Source of the DNA: Gammaproteobacteria bacterium | GTDB taxonomy: Bacteria; Pseudomonadota; Gammaproteobacteria; UBA4575 | Reading direction: 5' to 3' | Assembly: GCA_028279275.1 (NCBI GenBank) | Contig: JANQOB010000002.1 | Location: forward strand, 1-64,000 | DNA: 64,000 nt | Shown here: one piece after another, positions 1-10,032 of the stretch | How the letters are laid out: each line of letters opens with the position of its first letter | How positions within the stretch are numbered: position 1 is the stretch's first letter | Notes under the pieces: generated by a model | Told to the model about the DNA's origin: nothing | What the model saw: only the letters and a program-made list of their open reading frames with translations | Database searches by the model: none | Made by a program: the position numbers and the translations under genes

Positions 1-105
1 TCTCAAGCCATTATTGATGCGGGAGCGGAGCAGTATGCTGCGGACAACCAGATTGAGCCACGTCCTTGCACCGCTGACAATAATGATGATGATTTTGACT
101 TATAG
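1..105 (+). CDS. C-terminal end of an unidentified protein (partial)
   Basis: An open frame runs in from the left edge and ends at a TAG at 103-105, leaving 34 residues. The tail is acidic (DNNDDDFDL). The fragment has no recognisable motif. It lies about 190 bp upstream of a LivF-type ATPase in the same direction, so it could belong to the same transport locus, but that is inference only. The product is unknown. Confidence 0.55.
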   Translation, partial: SQAIIDAGAEQYAADNQIEPRPCTADNNDDDFDL

Positions 106-153
106 GATGGTCTGTAAGATTTAAATATAGGTTTTAAATCATTTATTTCTTCT

Positions 154-185
154 CAACCGGCTGGCTCCTTAAAGTTGGCCGGTTG
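154..185 (+). terminator. Inverted repeat, possible terminator
   Basis: Eight-base arms CAACCGGC and GCCGGTTG (154-161 and 178-185) form a perfect stem around a 16-base loop, about 50 bp after the stop codon of the partial gene. No clear T-run follows, so it may be a weak terminator or an mRNA 3' end structure. Confidence 0.4.
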
Positions 186-294
186 CTTGAAGAAAAATGT
201 AAAAGAAAGAAATTAGAGTTAGTTCTGATTTGTTTTAGGAATAAGTTATACAATAAATCAGAATTATCTTGTAAAAGATCTAGGGTATAAAGCT

Positions 295-1101
295 ATGAGT
301 GAAACACCATTACTATCTATCAATAACATTGAAGCGGTTTATGGCGGAGCTATTCTTGCGCTTCGTGGTGTTTCATTAAATGTAAATAAAGGTGAAGTCG
401 TTTCCTTACTTGGCGCTAATGGTGCGGGTAAAACGACTACGTTAAAAGCATGCTCACGTTTACTTGAAGCAGAGCGTGGTGAAGTCACAAAAGGCACCAT
501 TGAATTAAATGGTGAAGACATTTCAGAACTTAATGCTTTCGAAATGGTGAAGAGTGGTGTTGTACAGGTATTAGAAGGTCGACATATATTTGCTCATTTA
601 ACCGTTGAAGAAAACCTCAAGACTGGTTCGTTTATCCAAAACATGACTAAGGTTGAACAACAAAGAGGCCTTGACCATGTATACGAACTTTTCCCACGCA
701 TAAAGGAGCGTCGTAAAAATCCGGGTGGCTTGTGTTCTGGTGGTGAGCAGCAAATGATTGCTGTGGGACGAGCTTTAATGTCTAAACCTAGTCTTATCCT
801 TTTAGACGAGCCTTCAATGGGTCTTGCGCCGCAATTCATTGAACAAATCTTTGAGATTGTTAAACATTTAAACGAAGAAGAAGGCGTTAGTTTCTTGGTT
901 TCAGAACAAAATGCAATGGTTGCATTACGTTATGCATCGATTGGTTATGTTATTGAAAACGGTCGTGTAGTAAAGAAAGGTTTAGCCAAAGAGTTACTCG
1001 AATCTTCAGACGTTGCAGAAATGTATTTAGGCGGTGGTAAGGATGCAGTTTCGTTTGATGGGGTTAAGTACTATCACCGTCGACGACCCTGCATGGTTTA
1101 A
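295..1101 (+). CDS. ABC transporter ATP-binding protein, LivF type
   Basis: This is the cytoplasmic ATPase of a branched-chain-amino-acid-type (HAAT) importer. It shows Walker A GANGAGKTT at residues 40-48, a slightly altered signature CSGGEQQM at 147-154 (usually LSGGEQQ), Walker B LILLDE at 167-172, and the family's SEQNA stretch near 203. At 268 residues it is longer than LivF proper (about 235). The extra tail ends in a basic YHRRRP motif, a type of tail I associate with LivF homologues encoded beside AMP-binding ligases. No permease or binding-protein gene follows, so partners must lie upstream outside the window. The substrate is not shown by the sequence. Confidence 0.9.
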   Translation: MSETPLLSINNIEAVYGGAILALRGVSLNVNKGEVVSLLGANGAGKTTTLKACSRLLEAERGEVTKGTIELNGEDISELNAFEMVKSGVVQVLEGRHIFAHLTVEENLKTGSFIQNMTKVEQQRGLDHVYELFPRIKERRKNPGGLCSGGEQQMIAVGRALMSKPSLILLDEPSMGLAPQFIEQIFEIVKHLNEEEGVSFLVSEQNAMVALRYASIGYVIENGRVVKKGLAKELLESSDVAEMYLGGGKDAVSFDGVKYYHRRRPCMV

Positions 1102-1151
1102 TTGCGAGGAATGAATCTAATACGCTGACTCTTCGTTACAGCCATTTTCTC

Positions 1152-1304
1152 GGCACTCATTTACCAATCTGTAAACTCCGTCCCTCGAAAATAACTGCGC
1201 CTCAATTCAACGTATTATCTACTATTCTTTAACTATTCTAGGATAGATTTTTTCCGTTGCTCATTTACTAGCGAGTAAACTACGCTACTCAAAAGCTTTG
1301 CGCC
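1152..1304. repeat. Two diverged ~50-bp intergenic repeat units
   Basis: The stretches 1152-1201 and 1256-1304 share the plan GCACTCATTTAC ... GTAAACT(C/A)CG ... CTC(G/A)AAA ... GCGCC and are about 50 bp each, separated by about 55 bp. The CATTTAC/GTAAAC pairs form small inverted repeats. They sit between the convergent ends of the LivF and isochorismatase-like genes and may be REP-like elements or a bidirectional terminator. Confidence 0.45.
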
Positions 1305-1353
1305 TTCCATGGCGATCAAAGCAGTCATTACTAACACGAAGAAATTCTAGAAT

Positions 1354-2049
1354 CTAAGCCGCTCTAATTTTTGCCTGTCCCTGTAAGATGTAACTTACAG
1401 CTTGATCAGCAGAAATCACCGGGCACACTATTCGATTTATTCTATTCATAGTGGGTATATCATCTGCTTGATCCTGACATGAACATGCATCACCGATTAC
1501 TATTGGCATATAACCTTCGTCTCTTGCCGCACGAGAGTTACCTTCAATACACCAATCCAAATGTATTCCGCAGAAAATAATTGTTTTAATTCCTGCACGT
1601 TCAAGCATTAACTTTAAAGGTGTTCCTACAAAAGAGCTTTGGTGTGCATATTCAAAAAACTCTGTATCCTCAGGTTGTGAAACCTCTTTGAGTTCATCTG
1701 CCAGTTCTGCATCCCATTTCTTATATTCTGCGGTTCTATTTTTTGAATCGAACACTTCGCTCCAAGTGCCATATTGTGCTCGATCAAGTTCTGTCATGGG
1801 ATAGTCTTCACGAAACACATCATAGCCAATCCAAAAAAATTTCATATTTGCTTCACGACATGCTTTAGCTACTTTAATAGTGTTTTCTAACGTACCACGT
1901 TCCCACTGTTTTTCATTTCCTTGTGCTCCTTCAGGTTTATAGAGACTATTGCATTGGCTTATTGATATAAACGCTGCGGGTTGAGCCAAAATATTGACAA
2001 GATCAAGACTCTTCCATTGTTCTGGTAATTCAGGGACTTTTGACACCAT
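1354..2049 (-). CDS. Isochorismatase-family (cysteine hydrolase-like) protein
   Basis: The 231-residue product has the family's nucleophile region: IFCGIHLDWCIEG, with the candidate Cys at 167, followed by SRAARDEGY. A GTPL segment follows the core strand at about 142. By my alignment the usual catalytic Asp of the IDMQN motif is Ser31 (ISISQCN) and the usual Lys before SxF is Tyr134 (YAHQSSF), so two of the three triad residues appear changed. It may be a divergent hydrolase or an inactive paralogue. Its substrate is unknown. It stands alone and is convergent with the LivF gene. Confidence 0.75.
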   Translation of the reverse strand: MVSKVPELPEQWKSLDLVNILAQPAAFISISQCNSLYKPEGAQGNEKQWERGTLENTIKVAKACREANMKFFWIGYDVFREDYPMTELDRAQYGTWSEVFDSKNRTAEYKKWDAELADELKEVSQPEDTEFFEYAHQSSFVGTPLKLMLERAGIKTIIFCGIHLDWCIEGNSRAARDEGYMPIVIGDACSCQDQADDIPTMNRINRIVCPVISADQAVSYILQGQAKIRAA

Positions 2050-2449
2050 GGTTATTCTCCAATCAATTTGACTTAATGATGTGGATGGTATATCAAAGTA
2101 ATAATTTTGAATAATTAATTTAGTAATTCTCAGAAATTAATTAGTTCTATCTATACAAGTTATCTTCTTAATGTAAATGTGTGCTTGCAGCCAATAGCGG
2201 TCATTATGTCCAAATTATCATCAGACACTTCGATTTGTACTCGGTCATTTACATTGCTTTTATTAGTATTGACTTTTTTTGCTCAATGACAATTTTTAAT
2301 CAAACAACGACACATCATTTAAATTATTAATTCAAAGAATGCATATAGCCTCTAGCAAAACAAATTAGCAATTGGTTAGTAAATTATTTATCCTGTTTCC
2401 ACTATCACTTTGAATTGATATTTTCGGAAAATATTCATTTTCTCACAAT
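2050..2449. other. 400-bp intergenic region, divergent promoters
   Basis: No credible gene is present. The region separates the divergent isochorismatase-like and antiporter genes and must carry both promoters; I cannot place them confidently. Around 2181-2206 there is a degenerate, reverse-oriented copy of the hairpin family that is common at 24-30 kb (CCAATAGCGGTCATTA core). Confidence 0.5.
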
Positions 2450-4039
2450 ATGAATGACCTTTATTGGATAGCTCCAGCTCTCGTCTCTGGATTATTGGCC
2501 GTTCGTATCGGTTTGCCGCCGATGGTGGGATATTTAATCGTTGGGTTTGTGCTAAACGCACTTGGTTTTGCTGATAATGCAAAGCTTGTCGCGATAGGAG
2601 AACTTGGCGTTACATTATTGCTATTTACAATTGGCTTAAAACTAGACATCAAGTCTTTGCTACGTCCAGTAATCATAGTCGGCACTACACTGCATATGCT
2701 AGCAATTATTCTATTGTTTGGAGGCGGCATTTATTGGCTAAGTATCACGGGTCTCGCTTTTTTTTCAGATATAAATTTCAAGATTGCGTTATTAATTGGA
2801 TTTGCTCTTAGTTTTTCAAGCACAGTCTTTGCTGTAAAAACATTGGAAGAAAAAGGTGAGTATGCTTCTAAATATGGCCAATTAACAATTGGCATTTTAG
2901 TGATGCAAGATATTTTTGCAGTATTGTTTCTCGCAATTTCCGCAGGAAAAATTCCTTCTATTTGGGCAATCGCACTAATTGCACTTATACCTTTGCGAAG
3001 TGTATTGATGGCCTTAATGAGCCGAGCAGGCCATAGTGAGTTACAAATACTCTTGGGTCTTGTTCTAACTTTTGGTGGCTGGACACTATTCGAAATAGTA
3101 GATTTGAAAGGTGACTTAGGTGCCCTCGTTGTCGGAGCACTGCTTGCACAGCATCCCTATGCATCTGAAATGTCAAAGAGATTGCTTGGTTTTAAAGACT
3201 TACTCCTAGTTGGATTCTTTCTAAGTATCGGTATGTCTGGAACCATAAGTTTATCTGCTTTATTCATTGCGTTTTGTTTAGCAGTTTTTGTTTTGCTTAA
3301 AGTAATTTTGTACTTTTTAATTTTATGTTTATTTCGACAACGTGCTAGCACTTCACTGTTTTCGTCGCTTACACTTGCAAATTACAGTGAATTTGGACTA
3401 ATTGTAGGTGCCATTGCAGTTGGAAGCGGTTGGTTAAGCTCTGATTGGTTAGTCATTGTTGCTCTAGCGCTTACGTTAACATTCATAGCTGCTTCTCCTT
3501 TGAATGCTCGATCTCGTGAGCTTTATAATGCTATCAACAAACAAATCAATCGCTTCGAAACAACCAAACTTTTACCTGAGGATGAGCCAATTGAAATCGG
3601 TGATGCACAAATTGCAATAATTGGCATGGGTCGGGTTGGAACAGGTGCATACGATACTCTTTACGAAAAGTATGGTGATCGGGTTATAGGTATTGACGTA
3701 GATCTAGATGTCGTAACACAACATAAAAATGATGGCCGAAATATCGTTCATGCAGATCCAACTACAGATGAATTTTGGAGAAGGTGTGAAAGAAGAGAAC
3801 TTATGATGATATTGTTAGCATTGCCCGAACTTGAGCAGAATCTTCGCGTTACCGAGGGTATACGCACTTGTACATCGATAAAAAACATTTCAGCATTAGT
3901 GAAGTTTCCAGAAGAAATAGATCAACTCAAAGATGCCGGCGTGGATGTAACCTGGAATTTATATGCTGAAGCAGGAAGTGGTTATGCAGAGGAAGTCATC
4001 GCAACCATGGATAATACAATTATTAAGGATAGTGCTTAA
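2450..4039 (+). CDS. Kef-type K+/H+ antiporter (CPA2) with TrkA-N domain
   Basis: The 529-residue inner-membrane protein has a hydrophobic N-terminal half of about 12 helices (residues 1-375) with CPA2 features: a PPMVGYLIVGF segment near 21, a LLFTIGLKLD segment near 60, and SFSSTVFAVK near 120. A cytosolic nucleotide-binding TrkA-N (RCK) domain begins near 386 with IIGMGRVGTG. This is the layout of YbaL/KefB-type potassium-efflux antiporters, in which the RCK domain gates transport by sensing a ligand or redox state. It has no C-terminal TrkA-C domain and no KefF/KefG partner next to it. The ATG start has only a weak ribosome site. Confidence in the family is high; the exact ion is inferred. 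Confidence 0.9.
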   Translation: MNDLYWIAPALVSGLLAVRIGLPPMVGYLIVGFVLNALGFADNAKLVAIGELGVTLLLFTIGLKLDIKSLLRPVIIVGTTLHMLAIILLFGGGIYWLSITGLAFFSDINFKIALLIGFALSFSSTVFAVKTLEEKGEYASKYGQLTIGILVMQDIFAVLFLAISAGKIPSIWAIALIALIPLRSVLMALMSRAGHSELQILLGLVLTFGGWTLFEIVDLKGDLGALVVGALLAQHPYASEMSKRLLGFKDLLLVGFFLSIGMSGTISLSALFIAFCLAVFVLLKVILYFLILCLFRQRASTSLFSSLTLANYSEFGLIVGAIAVGSGWLSSDWLVIVALALTLTFIAASPLNARSRELYNAINKQINRFETTKLLPEDEPIEIGDAQIAIIGMGRVGTGAYDTLYEKYGDRVIGIDVDLDVVTQHKNDGRNIVHADPTTDEFWRRCERRELMMILLALPELEQNLRVTEGIRTCTSIKNISALVKFPEEIDQLKDAGVDVTWNLYAEAGSGYAEEVIATMDNTIIKDSA

Positions 4040-4278
4040 TTATAAGGTTAGTCGATCGACAGATAATGTTATCTACTTACTAGATTTAGAATCACATCAA
4101 GTTTACATAGCTAAATAGTATGATCATCTGCTACGCGGAGAAAGAATACCTAGTTCAGTTAATTATAAAACTTGAGTGCCTTAGCTAATAAAATGTCATG
4201 TTCACTAAGGATTTTTACCGGATATTGTAATTTTGCAGCTCATTGATTCCATTTCATAGCTGTTTTTGGTCGTTCGCG

Positions 4279-4728
4279 TCATTTGGCTTGAATACTTTTT
4301 AGATACTCTAATAAATTACTGATTCGATCTTCTACTGCTCCCTCATCACCCTCTACAGAACGAAATATATCTCCCCATATAGGCATGTCTTTTGGGCCAT
4401 GAAAAGGTTCTATGTTGTATTTTTCATGTCCCTCATCAGAGATGGTAACTCTGCGTCCATCAATGAGCTGATATATAACTGTTTCAGGAAATGAACCGCC
4501 ATTATTTTTGCTAAGAAAGGTTAAATCGCTAGGCTGCTTGGTCAACTGCTCTGCAAAAGGTCCATCTCCTTTGCCTTCAGCTCCATGACAAATCGCACAA
4601 TTAGTCATGTACTCATATTCACCTTGTAGTTGATGTGTTGAGGGCTCTGCAAGAAGTTGTGTTTGAGACACTATAAACAAGACCCATATCAAAAGTATAA
4701 TTATTTTTAAAACCATCATCTGTTTCAA
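4279..4728 (-). CDS. Class I cytochrome c, membrane-anchored or exported
   Basis: The product has 149 residues. A hydrophobic N-terminal segment (residues 6-24) acts as signal peptide or anchor. The haem site CAICH lies at 44-48, followed by GAEGKGDGPF, and a probable axial Met115 sits in DMPIWGD. It should be a periplasmic single-haem electron carrier. No oxidase or dehydrogenase gene lies next to it, so its redox partner is unknown. The gene downstream of its start encodes a PA2779-like protein in the same orientation about 95 bp away. Confidence 0.88.
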   Translation of the reverse strand: MKQMMVLKIIILLIWVLFIVSQTQLLAEPSTHQLQGEYEYMTNCAICHGAEGKGDGPFAEQLTKQPSDLTFLSKNNGGSFPETVIYQLIDGRRVTISDEGHEKYNIEPFHGPKDMPIWGDIFRSVEGDEGAVEDRISNLLEYLKSIQAK

Positions 4729-4772
4729 TTTTTTAAATTTCTGATTATTAAAGTAACTTATACATCTGCATT

Positions 4773-4803
4773 GAATGACCGCTTTGCATCGTAAGCAGAC
4801 ATC
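4773..4803. repeat. Solo hairpin repeat, L-type
   Basis: ATGACCGCTT and AAGCAGACAT form an imperfect stem with a short loop. It is an isolated member of the hairpin family found at 24-30 kb and, like those, sits just beyond a stop codon: 19 bp past the end of the PA2779-like gene (minus strand). Confidence 0.6.
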
Positions 4804-4822
4804 AATTAATCAGGTAAGAATT

Positions 4823-5179
4823 TTAATTTCCAAGCGCCAAAACTATTATTAGTAAAACCAAAATAAGAATGGCCGCTGCATTACCTATACCGCCTGCTGG
4901 AAGATCATCAAAATTTTTTGTCAACATCCTTACTTCCTCGTCAGTAAGAGCCGCTATTCGTTCATGTGCTTGCTTGTTAGAAACACCATTCTTTTCTAAT
5001 AATTCCTGAGCATCACTACGCTCAAAAATTTCAAAAATAGCTTCACGATTTTGATTTGTCACCTGCTGTGCTAAAAATTGATCTGTGCCGACTAGCCCTG
5101 CATAAGCTGGCATTGTATGACCAAAAATCAAAGCTGTGACTGAAATATAAATAACTAGAATATTCGAAATTTTACGCAT
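4823..5179 (-). CDS. PA2779-family membrane protein
   Basis: The product is a small exported protein of 118 residues. A signal-like segment (residues 6-26, ending MPAYA), a central charged region with the family-typical ALTDEEVRML and NFDDLPAGG motifs, and a C-terminal membrane helix (about 98-117) are visible. I recognise this as the PA2779 family. That family is commonly encoded beside a PA2778-type cysteine peptidase with TPR repeats, which is absent here. The molecular role is not known to me. Confidence 0.75.
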   Translation of the reverse strand: MRKISNILVIYISVTALIFGHTMPAYAGLVGTDQFLAQQVTNQNREAIFEIFERSDAQELLEKNGVSNKQAHERIAALTDEEVRMLTKNFDDLPAGGIGNAAAILILVLLIIVLALGN

Positions 5180-5330
5180 AAAGCACCTTTATTATTAGGT
5201 CGGTAAACCACAAACTGAAAAGCCAGCATTGTGTTAATAGAAGACATTGTAATTTAGAATTGATTCGGTTTCATCGTTACTGATGGTTATCATACTCGCA
5301 CATACTCTTGCTCAAATCGTAGGGAACTTT

Positions 5331-6284
5331 TTAAGCAGCTTTTTCAATTCTTGATAGCCAAACTTTTAGGCCTGCTGCATTGAGGTTCAAGTCGGGCTGT
5401 AGAAATTGTGTGAATTGTTCTATTTCTTCGTTTGAATAATTAGGTTGCAGTCTTTTTTGTAGATAGCTTTCAATATCTTCGCGTATTTTATTTTCTGAAT
5501 TATTTGCGTGAAGATACTGTTTTGTAATTTCAGCATATTTAGCAATATCTTGTCTTAATTCTTTGGCGAGTTTTACTATTTCAGTAACGCACCCAAAATG
5601 AGTCAAGTAAATGTTCTTCGGGTTATGGGCTAGAATTTTGTCAAGTGACGCATACCAGGGTTCGGGTTCGAATTGAACTGGAGTTGTTGTAGGCAATATA
5701 AAATCTACGCTACCTTTTTGCATTTCTCTATAAGATAAACCGAAAGTATCGCCGCTAAATATACCATCGCTGGTTTTGTCATATACACAAAAGTGGTGGC
5801 GTGCGTGACCGGGGGTGTCGAGAAATTTTAATACTCTATCCCCAAGTTCAATTTCATCATTATCTTTTGCGACTACGACACGATGTTCGTCGATTGGAAC
5901 TACTTCACCAAATAGCTTCTTAAAATTTTCTTGTCCATACACTGCGGTGGCACCTGCAATCAATTTTTCAGGATTAATCATGTGTGGTGCGCCACGAGGG
6001 TGTATCACTAACTTTGCGTTAGGTAATTTGCTCATGAGTAAACCAGCACCCCCCGCATGATCCAGATGCACATGAGTAGGGATTACATAATCAACATCTT
6101 GAATATTTAAATTTTTGAGTTTTAATGTTTCAAGTAAGTAAGGAACGGTGTTCCCTGTACCCGTGTCGATAAATGCGGCATGGCCATTATTGACCATAAG
6201 ATAACAAGCGGCATGACCTTCATGTAAGTACATGGTGTCGATACAGGTAATGTCTGCATCATATTCAATCAAGGTTGGTTGCAT
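5331..6284 (-). CDS. MBL-fold metallo-hydrolase
   Basis: The 317-residue product carries the metal-binding THVHLDHAGG motif (His71, His73, Asp75, His76), a downstream TPGHARHH, SGDT, and a THFG near 229. This is the complete zinc-site set of the metallo-beta-lactamase fold. The long C-terminal helical region (about 235-317) is unlike a lactamase and resembles hydrolases of thioesters or glyoxalase-II-like substrates. It starts 12 bp downstream of the rraA-like gene and is probably cotranscribed with it. The substrate cannot be read from the sequence. Confidence 0.85.
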   Translation of the reverse strand: MQPTLIEYDADITCIDTMYLHEGHAACYLMVNNGHAAFIDTGTGNTVPYLLETLKLKNLNIQDVDYVIPTHVHLDHAGGAGLLMSKLPNAKLVIHPRGAPHMINPEKLIAGATAVYGQENFKKLFGEVVPIDEHRVVVAKDNDEIELGDRVLKFLDTPGHARHHFCVYDKTSDGIFSGDTFGLSYREMQKGSVDFILPTTTPVQFEPEPWYASLDKILAHNPKNIYLTHFGCVTEIVKLAKELRQDIAKYAEITKQYLHANNSENKIREDIESYLQKRLQPNYSNEEIEQFTQFLQPDLNLNAAGLKVWLSRIEKAA

Positions 6285-6296
6285 AGGTAATTTAGC

Positions 6297-6779
6297 TTAA
6301 CTAATTAGGTTTGTAGAGCTCACGATTACTCCATCTTCATCCGCATATAAATAATGTCCTGGTACAAAATCCACATCTGCAAAATGAACAGTCAATCCTT
6401 TTTCGCCAATGCCTTTTTTATCAGTTTTCATGGGCAATGTTCCTAGGGCTTTGCACCCAATATTGATTGTAGCTATTACTCCTGAATCGCGAATGCATCC
6501 GTTGACTACTATCCCTGACCATTTGTTATCGGCACCGGCTTGGGCGAGCAGATCGCCAACTAATGCACGTCGTGTTGAGCCACCTCCGTCAATGACTAGA
6601 ACTTTTCCCTCGCCAGGTGACTTCAATGCTTCACGAACTAAAGAGTTATCTTCAAAGCATTTGATCGTGAAAATTTCTCCTGCAAATGAGATGTTGCCCC
6701 CATAATCTCTAAATAATGGTTGGGCAACAGATACTTTTCCTTCGTGATCATCACATAAATCTGCAGTTTTAAATTGCAT
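6297..6779 (-). CDS. rraA: RraA family protein (RNase E regulator / HMG-aldolase-like)
   Basis: The 160 residues match RraA in length and motifs: TADLCD at the start, VLVIDGGGS near 81-89, GDLLAQ, a GIVVNGCIRD block, and the terminal DVDFVPGHYLYADEDGVIV. RraA binds RNase E and restrains degradosome activity. The same fold includes HMG/CHA aldolases, whose Arg and Asp in GxIRD are also present. RraA is therefore the best name by length and overall match. It is first in a likely two-gene operon with the MBL-fold gene. Confidence 0.88.
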   Translation of the reverse strand: MQFKTADLCDDHEGKVSVAQPLFRDYGGNISFAGEIFTIKCFEDNSLVREALKSPGEGKVLVIDGGGSTRRALVGDLLAQAGADNKWSGIVVNGCIRDSGVIATINIGCKALGTLPMKTDKKGIGEKGLTVHFADVDFVPGHYLYADEDGVIVSSTNLIS

Positions 6780-7055
6780 GGTAGATATCCTTGTTTTTAT
6801 CTTTGTAATTTTTTGTTTTAGTTTGAATTGAGTTTGTGGTCATAATATACCCCATGATAGATAGCACAGAAGTGAATCTTCTATGCTTAAACATCAAACT
6901 TATTTCCCTATATATGACTTGCATGACCAATCTCTCAAATTTAATAGTAACTCTAAATTAGGATCTGTTAATATACATGGCCCGATATTATCTGGGCGTG
7001 ATTCCGGGGCTGTAAATTAAAATATTCACATTGGGGTTTTTTTAAGGAGAGGATT

Positions 7056-8381
7056 GTGAGCAAGAGCAGAGCAGAGCAAGTAAAAGAATTAGAACAAGAT
7101 TGGTCAAGTAACCCGCGATGGGCAAACGTTAAACGTGACTATAGCGCAGAGGACGTGGTTCGTTTACGTGGCAGCATTCAACCTGAGTATACCCTTGCAC
7201 GCAATGGTGCTGAAAAGCTTTGGGAAAAAGTAAATGGTTCTGCCAAAAAAGGTTATGTAAATGCTTTTGGCGCCATTACTGCCGGCCAAGCCATGCAACA
7301 AGCGAAAGCTGGATTAGAAGCAGTTTATCTATCAGGCTGGCAGGTTGCGGCAGACGGCAACACCTCTGAAACGATGTACCCTGATCAATCGTTATATGCT
7401 TATGACTCTGTCCCGACCATGGTGCGCCGCATCAACAATACATTCAAGCGTGCCGATGAGATTCAATGGAAAAATATCGCTGACGGAAAAATGTCTGAAG
7501 ATGATGCGATTGACTACTTTTTGCCAATTGTTGCAGATGCTGAAGCAGGATTCGGTGGCGTATTGAATGCTTATGAATTAATGAAAAACATGATTGCAAA
7601 TGGTGCTGCAGGAGCGCACTTTGAAGATCAACTAGCTGCAGTTAAAAAATGTGGACACATGGGTGGTAAGGTACTTGTCCCTACACAAGAGGCTGTACAA
7701 AAATTACTTGCAGCACGTTTGGCTGCTGATGTTATGAATGTTCCTACCATCGTGTTAGCACGAACAGATGCAGAAGCGGCTAATTTGTTAACAAGTGATT
7801 TTGATGATAACGACAAACCGTTTTTAACGGGAGAACGTACACAAGAAGGTTTTTACCGTGTGAAGAACGGTTTAGAACAAGCTATTAGCCGAGGTATTGC
7901 TTACGCACCTTATGCGGATTTAGTTTGGTGTGAAACCGGAAAGCCTGACATCGGTTTTGCACGTGAATTTGCACAAGCTGTTCAAGCGGCCGTTCCTGGT
8001 CAAATCATGTCTTACAACTGTTCACCTTCATTTAATTGGAAGAAGAACTTAAGTGATTCGCAGATTGCTAGTTTCCAGGAAGAATTATCCGATTTAGGTT
8101 ATAAATTCCAGTTCATCACATTGGCGGGTATACATCTAAACTGGTACCGCACATTCGACTTGGCCTATAACTATGCGCGTGGAGAAGGTATGAAGCACTA
8201 CGTAGATATGGTTCAAGAGCCTGAGTTTGATGGTCGTGAGCGTGGTTATACATTCGTCTCACATCAGCAAGAGGTGGGTGCTGGTTATTTTGACGATGTT
8301 ACAACAGTGATTCAGGGTGGTTCATCTTCTGTTACCGCATTAACCGGATCAACTGAAGAAGAGCAATTTGACGAAAAATAA
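7056..8381 (+). CDS. aceA: Isocitrate lyase
   Basis: The 441-residue enzyme of the glyoxylate shunt cleaves isocitrate to succinate and glyoxylate, allowing growth on acetate and fatty acids. The catalytic KKCGHMGGK motif is at 197-205 with the active Cys at 199. The N-terminal [16 protein letters not shown] and the SPSFNWKKN block are typical. The start is GTG at 7056, supported by AAGGAGAGG seven bases upstream. No malate synthase gene lies beside it, but icd, which competes for the same substrate, follows after a terminator. Confidence 0.97.
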   Translation: MSKSRAEQVKELEQDWSSNPRWANVKRDYSAEDVVRLRGSIQPEYTLARNGAEKLWEKVNGSAKKGYVNAFGAITAGQAMQQAKAGLEAVYLSGWQVAADGNTSETMYPDQSLYAYDSVPTMVRRINNTFKRADEIQWKNIADGKMSEDDAIDYFLPIVADAEAGFGGVLNAYELMKNMIANGAAGAHFEDQLAAVKKCGHMGGKVLVPTQEAVQKLLAARLAADVMNVPTIVLARTDAEAANLLTSDFDDNDKPFLTGERTQEGFYRVKNGLEQAISRGIAYAPYADLVWCETGKPDIGFAREFAQAVQAAVPGQIMSYNCSPSFNWKKNLSDSQIASFQEELSDLGYKFQFITLAGIHLNWYRTFDLAYNYARGEGMKHYVDMVQEPEFDGRERGYTFVSHQQEVGAGYFDDVTTVIQGGSSSVTALTGSTEEEQFDEK

Positions 8382-8400
8382 TTAAAATAGAACTTAGAAA

Positions 8401-8436
8401 AACCCGGTATGTGTTTATCACATATCGGGTTTTTTC
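8401..8436 (+). terminator. Rho-independent terminator of aceA
   Basis: AACCCGGTATGTG (8401-8413) pairs with CACATATCGGGTT (8419-8431) with one G-T pair, around a five-base loop and followed by a T-run. It lies 20 bp after the aceA stop codon and separates aceA from icd. Confidence 0.93.
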
Positions 8437-8535
8437 ATTTCTACAAATCGAAATATCTTGTAGTTTATGCATGTCTTTTATACATATAAACTATATAGTC
8501 AATCATAATATATAAAACTACATAGAGGATTCTTA

Positions 8536-9894
8536 ATGGCGAATCAGCCTTACCAACATGTTCAAGTTCCTGCTGATGGAGAATCTATTCAGCTCAAGTC
8601 AGATAATGTACTAGAAGTTCCTGACAATCCAATTATTCCATTTGTTGAAGGAGATGGAATTGGTATCGATGTGACTCCCGTAATGCGCCGTGTCGTGACT
8701 GCAGCAGTTGATCAAGCGTATGAAAAAAAGCGTCGAATTCGCTGGATGGAAATTTACGCTGGGGAAAAAGCATCACGATTATATGGAGCCACTAGTTTTT
8801 TGCCTGAAGAAACACTTGATGTTATGCGCGACTATGTAGTTTCGATTAAAGGTCCACTGGCAACTCCTATTGGTGAGGGCATGCGATCTTTGAATGTCTC
8901 TATACGACAGGTATTAGATCTTTATGCATGCGTACGTCCTATTCGATATTTTTCAGGCACGCCTACACCGCTGCGAGATTCAGGTACGACTGACATGGTG
9001 ATTTTTCGTGAAAACACTGAAGATATTTATGCGGGTATCGAGTGGGAAGCAATGACTGCAGATGCAAAAAAAGTAATTAAATTTTTACAAGACGAAATGG
9101 GTGTGACGAAAATTCGTTTCCCCGGAACATCCGGAATTGGTGTTAAACCAGTTTCTAAAGAAGGCTCTGAGAGGTTGATTCGTAAAGCGATTCAATATGC
9201 AGTAGATAATGACAGAGATAATGTTTCTTTAGTGCATAAAGGCAACATCATGAAATTCACTGAAGGTGCATTTCGAAATTGGGGATTTGGCTTAGCCATG
9301 CGTGAATTTGGCGCTGAACTCATCGGTGATGGACCTTGGTGTAAATTTAATAATCCAAACACAGGAAAAGAAATCATTATAAAAGATGTTATTGCCGATA
9401 ATTTTTTACAACAAATTCTTTTAAATCCTCAGGACTACGATGTAATTGCGACATTAAACTTAAATGGTGACTACATTTCTGACGCACTTGCTGCACAAGT
9501 GGGAGGAATTGGTATTGCGCCAGGGGGCAATATTTCAGATAGTGTTGCAGTATTTGAGGCAACTCATGGAACAGCTCCTGGATTTGCCGGGAAAAACCGT
9601 GTAAATCCTGGCTCGATAATTTTATCTGCTGAGATGATGTTACGTTACATGGGGTGGAGCGAGGCGGCCGATTTAATCGTGAAAGGTGTTGAAGGCGCAA
9701 TAGCCGCCAGAACGGTAACCTATGACTTAGCACGTGCAAGGGCAGGTTTTACGGCAAGGGGAGTGCAAGGCCGACGCCCAGGAACTTCAAAAGAAGTCCA
9801 AGAAGATCTCGAACGTTTAATGCCGGGAGCCACCTTGGTAAGTACGTCAGGTTTTGGCGAAGAAATAATCAAAAACATGTCTTTAGAGCTCTAA
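8536..9894 (+). CDS. icd: Isocitrate dehydrogenase, NADP-dependent type
   Basis: The 452-residue TCA enzyme converts isocitrate to 2-oxoglutarate. It shows RSLNVSIRQ with Ser118 at the position of the regulatory Ser113 of E. coli Icd, [15 protein letters not shown], and the cofactor-site block [13 protein letters not shown]. It is about 35 residues longer than the E. coli enzyme, mainly near the C-terminus ([15 protein letters not shown] region). Conservation of the serine would allow control by AceK-type phosphorylation, although no aceK is in the window. The neighbouring aceA makes this a branch-point gene pair. Confidence 0.96.
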   Translation: MANQPYQHVQVPADGESIQLKSDNVLEVPDNPIIPFVEGDGIGIDVTPVMRRVVTAAVDQAYEKKRRIRWMEIYAGEKASRLYGATSFLPEETLDVMRDYVVSIKGPLATPIGEGMRSLNVSIRQVLDLYACVRPIRYFSGTPTPLRDSGTTDMVIFRENTEDIYAGIEWEAMTADAKKVIKFLQDEMGVTKIRFPGTSGIGVKPVSKEGSERLIRKAIQYAVDNDRDNVSLVHKGNIMKFTEGAFRNWGFGLAMREFGAELIGDGPWCKFNNPNTGKEIIIKDVIADNFLQQILLNPQDYDVIATLNLNGDYISDALAAQVGGIGIAPGGNISDSVAVFEATHGTAPGFAGKNRVNPGSIILSAEMMLRYMGWSEAADLIVKGVEGAIAARTVTYDLARARAGFTARGVQGRRPGTSKEVQEDLERLMPGATLVSTSGFGEEIIKNMSLEL

Positions 9895-10032
9895 ATAAAT
9901 CGAATTGCTGGTCGATATTTATAAGTACTTTGATGTAATACAAGAACTTAGCGCAATAATTAGATGTTATTTAACATCTCGTGCAAAAATAGAGGTGTTT
10001 CATTAGTATGCTTATTCAATTAAGGATTTAAC

